64,000 bases of DNA. Source: Acidimicrobiales bacterium. Its GTDB lineage: Bacteria > Actinomycetota > Acidimicrobiia > Acidimicrobiales > Aldehydirespiratoraceae. Of this stretch, positions 16,933-25,684 are shown in pieces (position 1 is the stretch's first letter; each line of letters begins with the position of its first letter). Both the position numbers and the translations under genes were made by a program. Under the pieces are notes generated by a model. It saw nothing but the letters and a program-made list of their open reading frames with translations, made no database searches and was not told the origin of the DNA. The DNA lies in the NCBI GenBank assembly GCA_029263215.1, contig JAJCXY010000056.1:1-64000 (forward strand), written 5' to 3'.

Positions 16933-18108
16933 CTACGCCTTGGTGTCGAAGGCACCGCGGATCGCCGACATGGCATCGTGATCGGCCCAACAATCCACGA
17001 TGGTGAGTGCCATCGACAGAGCGCCGTCGATGATCGCTCGATCGCCGGACTCCGAGCGGGCATGGGCGGCGAACTCCGGAGTGTGTATGGCAGTGCCTTT
17101 CGGGGCGCATTTCACCATGGGATGGATTGAAGGCACGGTGTAGCTGACATTGCCCATGTCGGTGGAGCCCACCACCATCTTTCCCTCTTCCTCGGGCTCG
17201 GGGTGGCGTCCCACCGAGGTGGCGTTGTCGACATAGAGGTCGAGCAGGGGGTGGTTGTCGACCATGTCGTAGAACGGTGGATCGTTCCAAGTCTGGCTCA
17301 TCGTGCATCCCGCGGCGTGGGCGCCGGCCTCGAGACAGGCGAGCACGCGGTCCTTCAGGGGTTGGAGCGAGCCGATGGTGGCCGAACGCACGTACCACTC
17401 GGCTGCCGCGTGAGCGGGCACGATATTGGGTTTGACGCCACCGTCGGTGAACACCCCGTGGATGCGTTCATCGGGCCGGATGTGTTGGCGCAGGGCCGCC
17501 ACGTTGTTGTAGCCCAACACCGCAGCGTCGAGGGCATTGAGACCCTGCTCGGGGAATGCGGCAGCGTGGGCTGATCGTCCCTCGTACTCCACCTCCATCG
17601 ACTGGATCGCGATGGTGTGCATCGTGGTGAGATCGTGATCGGCGGGATGCACCATCAGCGCTGCATCCACGTCGGCGAAGGCGCCACGCCGGATCATGAA
17701 CTCCTTACCTCCGCCGCCCTCTTCGGCAGGGGTGCCTAGGATCGCCAACGATCCCCCCAGGCCCTCGGCGACAGTGGCTGCGGCGAGGCCCGCGCCCAGG
17801 CCTGCTGCAGCGATGATGTTGTGACCACAACCATGCCCGATCCCGGGTAGCGCGTCGTATTCACAACACACCGCGATGGTGGGTCCCGAGGAGCCGGCGC
17901 GGGCATCGAACGCGGTGGGCATGTTGTAGGCCCCCCGGTCGACGGACAGTCCGGCATCGCTGATCACACCGGTGAGGACCTCGTGCGCGTGATGCTCCTC
18001 GAAGTTGAGTTCGGGGCGTTCATGGATCGAGTGCGACACCTCGATGAGCGTCGGTGCGAGCCGCTCGATCTCGGCCCGGATCTGCTGCTTGGCTTCGGTG
18101 AGGTCCAT
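16933..18108 (-). CDS. M20 family metallo-amidohydrolase (AbgB/HipO-like)
   Basis: 391 residues. Metal ligands appear in GIGHGCGHNIIAAAGLGAG and TPAEEGGGGK; NVSYTVPSIHPMV near the C-terminus is the third metal/dimer region. The family hydrolyses N-acyl amino acids, dipeptides or p-aminobenzoyl-glutamate; exact substrate unknown. ATG at 18108 is chosen since TACGCT lies 6 bases upstream and earlier residues do not match. Confidence 0.85.
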   Translation of the reverse strand: MDLTEAKQQIRAEIERLAPTLIEVSHSIHERPELNFEEHHAHEVLTGVISDAGLSVDRGAYNMPTAFDARAGSSGPTIAVCCEYDALPGIGHGCGHNIIAAAGLGAGLAAATVAEGLGGSLAILGTPAEEGGGGKEFMIRRGAFADVDAALMVHPADHDLTTMHTIAIQSMEVEYEGRSAHAAAFPEQGLNALDAAVLGYNNVAALRQHIRPDERIHGVFTDGGVKPNIVPAHAAAEWYVRSATIGSLQPLKDRVLACLEAGAHAAGCTMSQTWNDPPFYDMVDNHPLLDLYVDNATSVGRHPEPEEEGKMVVGSTDMGNVSYTVPSIHPMVKCAPKGTAIHTPEFAAHARSESGDRAIIDGALSMALTIVDCWADHDAMSAIRGAFDTKA

Positions 18109-18114
18109 CCGGGG

Positions 18115-18120
18115 AGCGTA
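18115..18120 (-). promoter_or_regulatory. -10 box of leaderless promoter (M20 amidohydrolase)
   Basis: TACGCT on the minus strand, 6 bases before the ATG at 18108. Confidence 0.42.
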
Positions 18121-18145
18121 TAGCGGCGATGAAGGCCGAATCTGG

Positions 18146-18757
18146 TCAGATCCAGATGTCGAGGGCCTCCGGTTCGAGCCTGACGCTGAGTCTCGCCGCT
18201 CGAACCTGACGATGGCCATCGAGGTGTATCGGGATCGGCTGCGCGAATTCGAACTGGGCGGCGCTCGTGCGCCTGACCGTGATGTCGGGATGGGGGACGT
18301 GGGCACCGCTCTTGAGTCGAGACCGGGCCTTCAAACGGTCACCCACGGAAGGGTCGGCATCGAGAACATAGAGGCGGCCATCGCCGGGATGGGCTCGAGG
18401 AGCGATGTTCCAGGAGCCGATGAAGGCTGCGTTCGCGGCGACGAGGACTCGCCCCCGAAGCCACGCGTTTCGAGCCACGAGATGGGCAACGAACCAGTGG
18501 AGCTTGCCATCGAGGAGCGCCTCGCCGAGGTCGACGGTGACATGGGTGGCCTCAGCGGCGGCGTGAAGAACCGAGCGGGTGGATCCCCCGAGAGTGCGGT
18601 GCAGATCGCCACCGGTGAGACCGATCCGAGGTATCGCGGTATTCGATCGCCGAGCCGTGGCGATCACCTCGGCGGCGGCGCGATCTGAGTTTGCGTAGAC
18701 CAGGTCCGACGGCTTCTCGGCCCACTCCCCCCAATCGACTCCTCGCTCGATACTCAT
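18146..18757 (-). CDS. Shortened diacylglycerol kinase-like protein with altered GGDGT motif
   Basis: 203 residues; normal bacterial lipid kinases are about 290-310. The C-terminal half matches the accessory beta-sandwich (ANAAFIGSWNIAPRAHPGDG and HLDGHRQVRAARLSV). The first half has GLTGGDLHRTLGG at 46-58, where the kinase ATP loop should read GGDGT. The start overlaps the HelY stop (ATGA). It may be a lipid-binding remnant or an inactive paralogue. Confidence 0.5.
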   Translation of the reverse strand: MSIERGVDWGEWAEKPSDLVYANSDRAAAEVIATARRSNTAIPRIGLTGGDLHRTLGGSTRSVLHAAAEATHVTVDLGEALLDGKLHWFVAHLVARNAWLRGRVLVAANAAFIGSWNIAPRAHPGDGRLYVLDADPSVGDRLKARSRLKSGAHVPHPDITVRRTSAAQFEFAQPIPIHLDGHRQVRAARLSVRLEPEALDIWI

Positions 18758-21249
18758 CCGGATTCGACCGCCCCGGACAGGGCCACCACACCGCGGTGGA
18801 TGGCATCGGCGGCTTGGCGAGCGGTGGATCGCGTCGAGCCGAGGGGAGCCACCGAGGCGATCTGGCGGAGCAGGTCGATCAGTTGCTTCACGTTGCGCAC
18901 GAAGTCTCCGGCAGTCAGATCGGCCCCAGCATCGAGCAGCACTCCGAGTTCTTCACCGGCCGCCCAGGAGTGAGCGATCGCCGCGAATCCTGCGTCGGGC
19001 GACCGTGACTCGGGCACACCGTGATGACGTTCGACCCGTACGAGTGAGGCCGACAGGCGTTGGAGTCGACGAAAGCGCTCGACGGCGACACGGGAGGGGA
19101 ACCAGGGGTCGGGTGGGGGGCTCGCGCTGCGGTGCTCGTAGGTGAAACATGAGGCGATTGAGGCGAGCTGGGGAGCCGTGAGCTCGTCGAAGATACCCAC
19201 GCCACACGCGTCGGTGATCAGGAGGTCGATCTCGTGGTAGACGCGTCCGAGCATGCGGCCCGAGTCGGTGACGTGCCACTCATCGAGGTGGCCCCGGTCG
19301 CGCAACACAGCGCAGATCGCATCGAAGCGTCGCGCTATAGAGGCGCTGTCGCGCCGCGCCCGACGCTCCAGTGCCAGCACCTCCTTCTCGGCGCGGTCGA
19401 GGTCGGCTCGCGGGTCGTTTCTCGAACTGCGCCGCTTGCGGCGGGCGGAGGTCTTCACCCCAGACCGCTTCAGCCGCGAGGCCACATCGGCTCGATAATC
19501 AGCCCGCTCGGGGGCCATCGGGAACGGGAGTTCGATCTGGCCGACGGTGACCGGCGAGTGATCGAGGTCGGCGAGGGCCCAGCGTTGTTCCCTGCCCCCC
19601 TCCCCCACCACCCGGATCAGCGCCCGTCCCCCCTTTCGCCAGCTGACACCCAGCACCGCAAGGCGGTCGCCATCGTCGTCGATGATCACATCGCCGGGCC
19701 GGAGGCGGCTCACGGCATCGGAGATCGCAGCGTCGTCATCCGAGCTCGGAGATTCTGCTCGGGGTTCGGGCAGGGTGGCGACGTGGGCACGAAGGTCGTC
19801 GACGCGCTGTCGCTCGCGGGCCAGCCGGATTTCGAGACGAGAGACATTGGCGTCGGCCTGGTATTGGGCGAAGGATCGCGCCAGCAGAGCCCGGGCGGCT
19901 TCTGGCTCCTGGCGTTGCAACAGGTTGGCGGCCATGTTGTAGGTGGGGCGAAATGCCGAGCGGAGGCGAAAGGAGCTGCTGCCGGCGAGAGAGGCGACCT
20001 GATCAAACTGGGTGAATGGTGACCAGGGCACGAGGGCGTGACCCGTCTCGTCGATTCCCCGTCGCCCTGCCCTCCCGGTGAGTTGGGTGAATTGGGCGGG
20101 AGTGAGCACTTCGTGGGTTTCACCGGTGAACTTGGAGAGCTTGTCGATCACCACGCTCCGGGCCGGCAGGTTTACTCCCAGGGCAAGGGTCTCGGTGGCG
20201 AACACCACCCTCACCAGACCTTCCGCGAAACAGAGTTCGACCGCTTCCTTGAAGGCGGGAACGAGTCCGGCATGATGGCTGGCGATTCCCTTCTCGAGAC
20301 GTTTCATCCAGGCCATGGTGTCGAGCACGGCGAGGTCGGAGCTGGGTAGGCCGGCGATCCGGTCCTCGGCGATGCTCCTGATACGGGCTGCTTCTTCACG
20401 ATCGGTGAAGCGGGCGCCCGCCCGCTCCAGGGTGGTGGCGGCTTCGTCGCAGCCCTTGCGGCTGAATATGAACCAGATGACCGGGAGGAGGTCGCGGTCT
20501 TCGATGAGATCGAGCAGTTCGAGCCGGCTGGGGGCCTTCCACGGCGGTCGCTTCGCTCGTCGGTCGCCTCGTCCGCGGCGAAGTTCGGGGTCGAATCCCG
20601 CCCCTTCTGGATTGGGACGGCCGTCGATCAGGGTGGGGATGATCTGGGGTGCCTTGCCCCGGTGGTCGCCGATCACATAGTGATTGGTGAGTTCCACCGG
20701 TCGAGTGGTCTCCACGACCTCTCCGGTGTCGCCCCTGATCGACTCCAACCACCCGACCACTTCGACGGTGTTGGAGACTGTGGCCGACAAGCAAACGAGG
20801 GCCACGTGCTCCGGGAGGTGGAGGATGACCTCTTCCCATACGGGTCCCCGAAACGAGTCCTCGAGATAGTGAACCTCATCGAGCACGACCGAGTCGAGGT
20901 CGTCGAGAGGGCGTCCCTCATAGAGCATGTTGCGCAGGACCTCGGTGGTCATCACCACCACATCTGCATCACCGTTGATGGTGTTGTCGCCGGTGAGCAG
21001 GCCCACTCTCGAGCTCCCGATCCGCTCACACAGATCTCGATATTTCTGGTTCGAGAGGGCCTTGATCGGGGTGGTGTAGAAGGTACGACGCCCCGCCTCC
21101 AGCGCACGGTCGATCGAGTGCTCCGCCACTACCGTCTTGCCGCTTCCGGTTGGCGCCGCCACCAGCACCGACCGACCCTGGTCGAGGTGTTCGATGGCCT
21201 CGAGCTGGAACCGGTCGAGCGTGAATCCGCGGTCCGGTGTCGAGGTCAC
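18754..21249 (-). CDS. helY: Ski2-like DEAD/DEAH-box RNA helicase HelY
   Basis: 831 residues. Walker A AAPTGSGKT (31-39), DEVH box (124-127), SAT motif (CLSATVSNT) and motif VI QLTGRAGRRGIDETG. The C-terminal third is a Ski2/Mtr4-type helical domain. The order helY-tatC-tatA near pafCBA is that of Mycobacterium (Rv2092c-Rv2097c), known context that supports the name. GTG start overlaps the tatC stop (GTGA). Probably acts in RNA processing or turnover. Confidence 0.88.
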   Translation of the reverse strand: MTSTPDRGFTLDRFQLEAIEHLDQGRSVLVAAPTGSGKTVVAEHSIDRALEAGRRTFYTTPIKALSNQKYRDLCERIGSSRVGLLTGDNTINGDADVVVMTTEVLRNMLYEGRPLDDLDSVVLDEVHYLEDSFRGPVWEEVILHLPEHVALVCLSATVSNTVEVVGWLESIRGDTGEVVETTRPVELTNHYVIGDHRGKAPQIIPTLIDGRPNPEGAGFDPELRRGRGDRRAKRPPWKAPSRLELLDLIEDRDLLPVIWFIFSRKGCDEAATTLERAGARFTDREEAARIRSIAEDRIAGLPSSDLAVLDTMAWMKRLEKGIASHHAGLVPAFKEAVELCFAEGLVRVVFATETLALGVNLPARSVVIDKLSKFTGETHEVLTPAQFTQLTGRAGRRGIDETGHALVPWSPFTQFDQVASLAGSSSFRLRSAFRPTYNMAANLLQRQEPEAARALLARSFAQYQADANVSRLEIRLARERQRVDDLRAHVATLPEPRAESPSSDDDAAISDAVSRLRPGDVIIDDDGDRLAVLGVSWRKGGRALIRVVGEGGREQRWALADLDHSPVTVGQIELPFPMAPERADYRADVASRLKRSGVKTSARRKRRSSRNDPRADLDRAEKEVLALERRARRDSASIARRFDAICAVLRDRGHLDEWHVTDSGRMLGRVYHEIDLLITDACGVGIFDELTAPQLASIASCFTYEHRSASPPPDPWFPSRVAVERFRRLQRLSASLVRVERHHGVPESRSPDAGFAAIAHSWAAGEELGVLLDAGADLTAGDFVRNVKQLIDLLRQIASVAPLGSTRSTARQAADAIHRGVVALSGAVESG

Positions 21250-22004
21250 TCCGCTTCGGCCGCCTTGCGGGCCCGGCGGTTGCGGATTCGGCCGAAGAGG
21301 ATCGCTATCTCGTAGAAGAGGTACATCGGCACCGATAGCACCATGAGTGTGAATGGGTCTCCGCTGGGGGTGATGACCGCCACCATGACGACGATTCCGA
21401 CGACCGCGTACTGGCGGCCGGCCCGCAACGTCTTGTTGTCGAGAATGCCCAGAATCTGCAGGAAAATGAGCACGATCGGGAATTCGAACCCTATTCCGAA
21501 CGCCACCATCATCTTCACGACGAAACCGATGTACTCACTCGGAGCGAAGAGCTCCTCGAAGTTGTCGGCTCCGAGCCCGATCAGGAAGTCGAGTGCTCGC
21601 GGAATGCTCCAGTAAGCGAGCCCGGCGCCACTGAAGAAGAGCCCGACGCCCGACAGAATGAATGGAATCGCGTACTTCTTCTCATGGCTGTAGAGCGCGG
21701 GAGCGATGAAGCGCCACAGCTGCCAGAGGATGACCGGCATGGCGGCCGCGATTCCGCCGTAGCCGACCACGGTGAGCTTCACGCTGAACGGTTCGAGGGG
21801 GTTGCGAACGTAGAGCAGGCATTCGTCGTCGGGGCTGATGATCTTGCAGTAAGGCTCCATCAGGAAGTCGATGATCCAGCTGTAGAAAATCCAGCACACC
21901 ACTGCGCCGACCGCTATGGCCGCGAACGAGATGATCAGGCGACGGCGCAGCTCGGCCAGGTGCTCCATGAGCGGCATTCGTGTGTCGTCGGCAGTTTCGG
22001 CCAT
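21246..22004 (-). CDS. tatC: Twin-arginine translocase subunit TatC
   Basis: 252 residues, six membrane segments. The N-terminal MPLMEHLAELRRRLI carries the conserved Glu/Arg signal-peptide binding region. The periplasmic FSVKL and cytoplasmic EFPIVLIFLQILGIL segments are typical. TatC forms the receptor for folded precursors bearing an RR signal. It starts 2 bases after the tatA stop. Confidence 0.95.
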   Translation of the reverse strand: MAETADDTRMPLMEHLAELRRRLIISFAAIAVGAVVCWIFYSWIIDFLMEPYCKIISPDDECLLYVRNPLEPFSVKLTVVGYGGIAAAMPVILWQLWRFIAPALYSHEKKYAIPFILSGVGLFFSGAGLAYWSIPRALDFLIGLGADNFEELFAPSEYIGFVVKMMVAFGIGFEFPIVLIFLQILGILDNKTLRAGRQYAVVGIVVMVAVITPSGDPFTLMVLSVPMYLFYEIAILFGRIRNRRARKAAEAE

Positions 22005-22006
22005 GT

Positions 22007-22414
22007 TCAGGCGGACTCGTCGTTCGCGTCGGGTTCGTCAGCGCACGCCGCCGGCGTCTCGTCGGTCTCGGTCTCGGTCTCGGCCTCATCGGGTTTTGTC
22101 TCGTCGAGCTCTGTCTCGTCGGGTTTTGTCTCGTCGGGCTTTGTCTCGTCGGGGTCGGCGTAGGGGTTTTTCCCGGCGGCACGTGCCGCCCTCTGATCAG
22201 CGGTGAGATTGCGGCCGCGGTCGCGTGCCTTCTCCTCGGCGAAAGGCTCTTGGAGCGCCTCGCGCATCTCCCGCTGGAATCCTCCCGAGATTCGCCGCAC
22301 CTCGTTGACGGCCTTGCCAACCTGTCGGGCGGCTTCGGGCAGCTTCGTCGGCCCGAGCACGATCAGCGCGACGAGCAGGATCACTAGCACTTCCGCGCCA
22401 CCGAGGTTTCCCAT
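22007..22414 (-). CDS. tatA: Sec-independent translocase subunit TatA/TatB
   Basis: 135 residues: one membrane helix (8-20) with the hinge LGPTKLPEAARQVGK, an amphipathic helix, then an acidic tail with repeats of DETKP (about 89-110). Partner of TatC. The length lies between TatA and TatB; as only one copy is seen, it may serve both roles. Confidence 0.88.
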   Translation of the reverse strand: MGNLGGAEVLVILLVALIVLGPTKLPEAARQVGKAVNEVRRISGGFQREMREALQEPFAEEKARDRGRNLTADQRAARAAGKNPYADPDETKPDETKPDETELDETKPDEAETETETDETPAACADEPDANDESA

Positions 22415-22422
22415 GGTGAGTG

Positions 22423-22428
22423 ACTCTA
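22423..22428 (-). promoter_or_regulatory. -10 box of possible leaderless promoter (tatA)
   Basis: TAGAGT on the minus strand, 8 bases before the ATG at 22414. It overlaps the preceding stop codon and sits in a 5-bp inverted repeat (22423-22427 with 22435-22439). Confidence 0.32.
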
Positions 22429-22692
22429 CCGATCAGAGTGGTCGGACCGGAGCCGTCTGCGGGGGTGAGGACGGCGGAGGCGACGTCGGGCGTCGGCAGC
22501 CAGCTCGAGCGCGTCGATTCTCAACCGGGTGGAGGCGCGGTTGAGTTCGTCGGCGGCTACCGCGGTGGCTCCGGAACGCCTGAGCGAAAGCCTCAGGGCC
22601 ACCAGCTCGCGCTCGACGCTGCGCAGCCCGAGAGTGAGTGTGCCCAAGGCGATGATCATCGCTATGGCCGGGAGCAGGAGTGTCCACGTCAC
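22426..22692 (-). CDS. Small membrane protein, hypothetical
   Basis: 88 residues: one N-terminal membrane segment (LLLPAIAMIIALGTLTLGL), a helical region and a very basic C-terminus (ADARRRLRRPHPRRRLR). No family recognised. GTG start, 6 bases after a TAGGTT box. Confidence 0.5.
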   Translation of the reverse strand: MTWTLLLPAIAMIIALGTLTLGLRSVERELVALRLSLRRSGATAVAADELNRASTRLRIDALELAADARRRLRRPHPRRRLRSDHSDR

Positions 22693-22698
22693 GAGATG

Positions 22699-22704
22699 AA
22701 CCTA
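22699..22704 (-). promoter_or_regulatory. -10 box of leaderless promoter (small membrane protein)
   Basis: TAGGTT on the minus strand, 6 bases before GTG at 22692. Confidence 0.4.
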
Positions 22705-22737
22705 CCGGAGCCTTCCCGGTCGCCCGGTGATGGCGCC

Positions 22738-23070
22738 TCAGCCGTCGAGGAGATGAGACAGGGCCTCATTCCACGAGGTGGTGTCGTGGAGCTTGTCGTG
22801 AAACTCGAGCAGATCATCGTGGCTTATCGGTCGGCCGATCTTCGTTTCGTCGAGTTCGGCGGGAAGACTCCACGTGTCCATGGTCACGCCGGATGCCACC
22901 AGCAGGTCGATGGTTCTCGGCTCGGCCGCCTTCACCACGGTCATCTCACAGATCGGGCAACGGAAGGAGTACTCACCGCGATTGTCGTTGATGCAGACCC
23001 GCACCCGGACGTCGGCTGTGGTGAGTTCGACATCTCCGCAGGTTTCGCAGCTCGCACGGATGGTAGCCAT
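22738..23070 (-). CDS. Zinc-ribbon protein, hypothetical
   Basis: 110 residues. Two Cys pairs near the N-terminus (SCETCGDVEL and FRCPICEMTV) form a probable zinc ribbon. The rest is helical (DDLLEFHDKLHD). I recognise no family. The inner ATG is used because the ribbon begins immediately after it. Divergent from the glycerophosphodiesterase. Confidence 0.55.
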   Translation of the reverse strand: MATIRASCETCGDVELTTADVRVRVCINDNRGEYSFRCPICEMTVVKAAEPRTIDLLVASGVTMDTWSLPAELDETKIGRPISHDDLLEFHDKLHDTTSWNEALSHLLDG

Positions 23071-23235
23071 GGTTTGGAATCGACCTCGATCTTCTGTCCG
23101 CTTGCACCGTTCCATCGGCATGGCCAGGCGGGGATTTGAGGGTCCCGCGGCCCGGTTTCAATGGTCAATTAGGCCTATCGGGGAAGGAGTTGTGGCCTGG
23201 TGTGCCGAGCATCGGGAGAAGTGCCACGATGAAGG
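23071..23235 (+). other. Divergent intergenic region
   Basis: 165 bases between two divergent starts. It contains a GGGAGAAG ribosome site for the plus-strand gene. No confident promoter pair or operator seen; CAATGGTCAATT is a moderately AT-rich stretch. Confidence 0.4.
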
Positions 23236-23943
23236 ATGGCTACTCGTATCAAGGGGTTGTGGGCGCCGCCGGTGCTCTTTGCCCACAGGGGGGCGCGGGC
23301 TCATGCGAAGGAGAACACACTCGAGGCGTTCTCGTTGGCCCTGGAGCTGGGTGCCACCGGACTCGAGACCGACGCCTGGCGCACTCAGGATGGAGAAGTT
23401 GTGCTCGATCACGACGGCTGGGATCGGTGGTTTCCACGCCGGTGGATCTCAGCGGTCGACCGCCGGTCGCTCGGCGAGCACATCCCGACACTGAGCGAGT
23501 TGTATGCGGTGGTCGGTACCGAGCATCCCCTGAGTGTGGATGTAAAGGATCCCGATGTGTTCGAACCCCTCGTGGAGGCGGCGCGCGCCCACGACGCAGC
23601 GGAGCAACTCTGGGTGTGTCATCCCGATCTCGAACTCCTGTCGACCTGGCGCGTCCAGGCACCAGACGTGCATCTCGTCAACTCCACGGCGCTCGAGGAT
23701 CTGCCCGTTGGCCCTGAGCGCCGGGCCGCGGAGCTGGCCGCATCGCGTATCGATGCGGTGAACCTACGTCAGGGCGAGTGGACTGGAGGGCTCACCACCC
23801 TTTTCCACCGCTTCGATTTGCTGTGCTTCGGTTGGGATGCCCAACATGAGCGTCAACTGGCAAGCCTGATCGACATGGGGATCGACGCCGTCTACAGCGA
23901 CTACAGCGACCGGATGGCGGCTGTAGCCCGGCTCTACGAGTAG
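23236..23943 (+). CDS. Glycerophosphodiester phosphodiesterase
   Basis: 235 residues, GDPD TIM barrel. Catalytic His17-Arg18 (FAHRGA), metal ligands E44/D46 (LETDAW) and the second His59 (LDHDGW) are present. It hydrolyses glycerophosphodiesters to glycerol-3-phosphate and an alcohol. No signal peptide, so cytoplasmic. Ends 1 base before the signal peptidase stop (convergent). Confidence 0.88.
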   Translation: MATRIKGLWAPPVLFAHRGARAHAKENTLEAFSLALELGATGLETDAWRTQDGEVVLDHDGWDRWFPRRWISAVDRRSLGEHIPTLSELYAVVGTEHPLSVDVKDPDVFEPLVEAARAHDAAEQLWVCHPDLELLSTWRVQAPDVHLVNSTALEDLPVGPERRAAELAASRIDAVNLRQGEWTGGLTTLFHRFDLLCFGWDAQHERQLASLIDMGIDAVYSDYSDRMAAVARLYE

Positions 23944-23944
23944 C

Positions 23945-24670
23945 TCAGAGGAATCCGAGATCGCCGAGGGGCCAGACTTTCAGGAAGGCACGCCCGACCA
24001 CCGTTTCCTCTCGAATCGGGCCGAAGGCACGACTGTCGGTGCTGTTGCCGCGATTGTCGCCCATCACGAAGTACCAGCCGTCGGCCAGGGTGCAACGATC
24101 CTCGGCCGCATCGTTGGTACAACCCTCGCTGATGATCGCCGCGGCGCGGGGACTCGACGGCTGGCCTTCGGTGTACGGCTCATCGAGCAGGACTCCGTCG
24201 ATGTATACATCGCCGCTCACGAAGGTGATGGTCTCGCCGGGTAATGCGATGACCCGCTTGATGAAGTCCTCGATCTCGCCTCCGGCCCCCGGCGGCTTCT
24301 CGAACACAACCACATCGCCCCGATTGATGTCGCCGAGGCGGTAGCTGAGCTTGTTGACGAGGACTCGATCGTCCTCATGGAGAGTGTTCACCATCGACGC
24401 CGATGGGATGTAGAACGCCTGGAGGAGGAAGGCCTTGATGAGAAGGGCCACGGCCAAGGCGCCAACGGCCACCGCCACCCACTCGATCAGGGTTTTGATC
24501 GACGATTCGATTCCCCGCTTCGGGCGGGGCTGGGGTGCTTGCTCGGCCACGTCGTCGATCCAGAACTCCGGATCGGCAACTGGGGGTTGGGCCGGCAGTC
24601 CTTCGCCGATCCCGCCCACTCCGGCACGAGGCGGAGGGCCCGAGAGCGGGCTTGGGCCGGAGTCAGTCAC
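23945..24670 (-). CDS. lepB: Signal peptidase I
   Basis: 241 residues: a 55-residue Pro-rich cytoplasmic N-terminus, one membrane helix (about 62-80), then the S26 domain. Catalytic Ser92 (IPSASM), general base Lys138 (IKRVIALPGE), and the GDNRGNSTDSR box. Removes signal peptides from Sec and Tat substrates, fitting the nearby tatAC. GTG start, 6 bases after TAGGGT. Confidence 0.95.
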   Translation of the reverse strand: MTDSGPSPLSGPPPRAGVGGIGEGLPAQPPVADPEFWIDDVAEQAPQPRPKRGIESSIKTLIEWVAVAVGALAVALLIKAFLLQAFYIPSASMVNTLHEDDRVLVNKLSYRLGDINRGDVVVFEKPPGAGGEIEDFIKRVIALPGETITFVSGDVYIDGVLLDEPYTEGQPSSPRAAAIISEGCTNDAAEDRCTLADGWYFVMGDNRGNSTDSRAFGPIREETVVGRAFLKVWPLGDLGFL

Positions 24671-24676
24671 GAGGGG

Positions 24677-24682
24677 ACCCTA
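24677..24682 (-). promoter_or_regulatory. -10 box of leaderless promoter (lepB)
   Basis: TAGGGT on the minus strand, 6 bases before GTG at 24670. Confidence 0.42.
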
Positions 24683-24718
24683 GCGGCGCGGGATCGACAA
24701 CTGGTGTCAGAGCCACGC

Positions 24719-25684
24719 TCACTGTCGGTAGCGCGCCAGTACTCGCTGGGCGGCTGAGGAGCGAAGATCAGCGGCCAGCGGCTCGTCGGCGGCGAGGATC
24801 TCTGCGTCGGGTCCGAGCCCCAGGAGAAGCCGCTCAAACCAGGGCACCGTGCTCACCGCGATGCGGACATCTATGTGGTCGGGTGAGGTGACGACGTCGT
24901 CGACGGGATATTGCTCCACGACCCAGCGTGCGCTGGGATCCAACCTGAGAAGCACCCGAGGGAGGTCGCCGGCCGGAGCGAAAGAGGTTTCCGCGGTGGT
25001 GGCCTCCACCGAGACCGGAGTGGTGGTGAGAGTTGCCTGGCGGATGCGATCGACGCGGAACACGCGTTCTCCTTCGGCACGATGGCACCATCCGCTGAGA
25101 TACCAGTTGCCCTTGTCGCTGAATATTCGCGCCGGGTCGACGCTGCGTTCGGTGAGTTCGTCGCGGCCATAGGTGTAGTACTCGAGGTCGAGCCGAAACC
25201 CTTCGGAAACGGCCTCTCTGAGCATGGCGAGGGTGTCGTCAGGGGCATTGCCGAGCCTCACATCGACCGCCTGTCGGGCTCCTTCCCCGAGGGCGGTGCC
25301 GAGCTTGGTGAGAGCTCTCAGCAGGGCGCTTGGTTCGTTGTCGGCGCCTTCGGTGGCGTCGGTGAGAGCGAGCACCGATTGGCCCGCCGTGAGCAGGCGC
25401 GCCCCCTCCTCCGCGCTGAGGCGGAGCGGACGAGAGAACCAGTCGGCGTAGCGGATCCTCACCCGCTGGTTGCTTATCTCGACCTCGATGAGCGAGTCGG
25501 GGGTGAACGGGTGGACCCCAACGTAGAAAACGACATCTTGGAGGTCGTTGAGTAGGAGCACGCGGGGATAATCGAAGCGGCTCGAGACCTCGTCGAGCAA
25601 GGCCCCATCGGGTTGCTCGGCCACCCACGGGATCACCGACAACAGGCGAGCGAGACGGTCGCGTGCAGTGAGCCGGGCGTTCAT
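24719..25684 (-). CDS. pafC: WYL-domain transcriptional regulator PafC
   Basis: 321 residues. N-terminal winged-helix-like region (LTARDRLARLLSVIPWV), WYL core with EYYTYGRDELTERSVDP and WYLSGWCHRAEGERVFRVDRI, then the WCX region. Mycobacterial PafB and PafC form a heterodimer that activates the LexA-independent DNA-damage response. ATG overlaps the pafB stop (ATGA). Confidence 0.88.
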   Translation of the reverse strand: MNARLTARDRLARLLSVIPWVAEQPDGALLDEVSSRFDYPRVLLLNDLQDVVFYVGVHPFTPDSLIEVEISNQRVRIRYADWFSRPLRLSAEEGARLLTAGQSVLALTDATEGADNEPSALLRALTKLGTALGEGARQAVDVRLGNAPDDTLAMLREAVSEGFRLDLEYYTYGRDELTERSVDPARIFSDKGNWYLSGWCHRAEGERVFRVDRIRQATLTTTPVSVEATTAETSFAPAGDLPRVLLRLDPSARWVVEQYPVDDVVTSPDHIDVRIAVSTVPWFERLLLGLGPDAEILAADEPLAADLRSSAAQRVLARYRQ

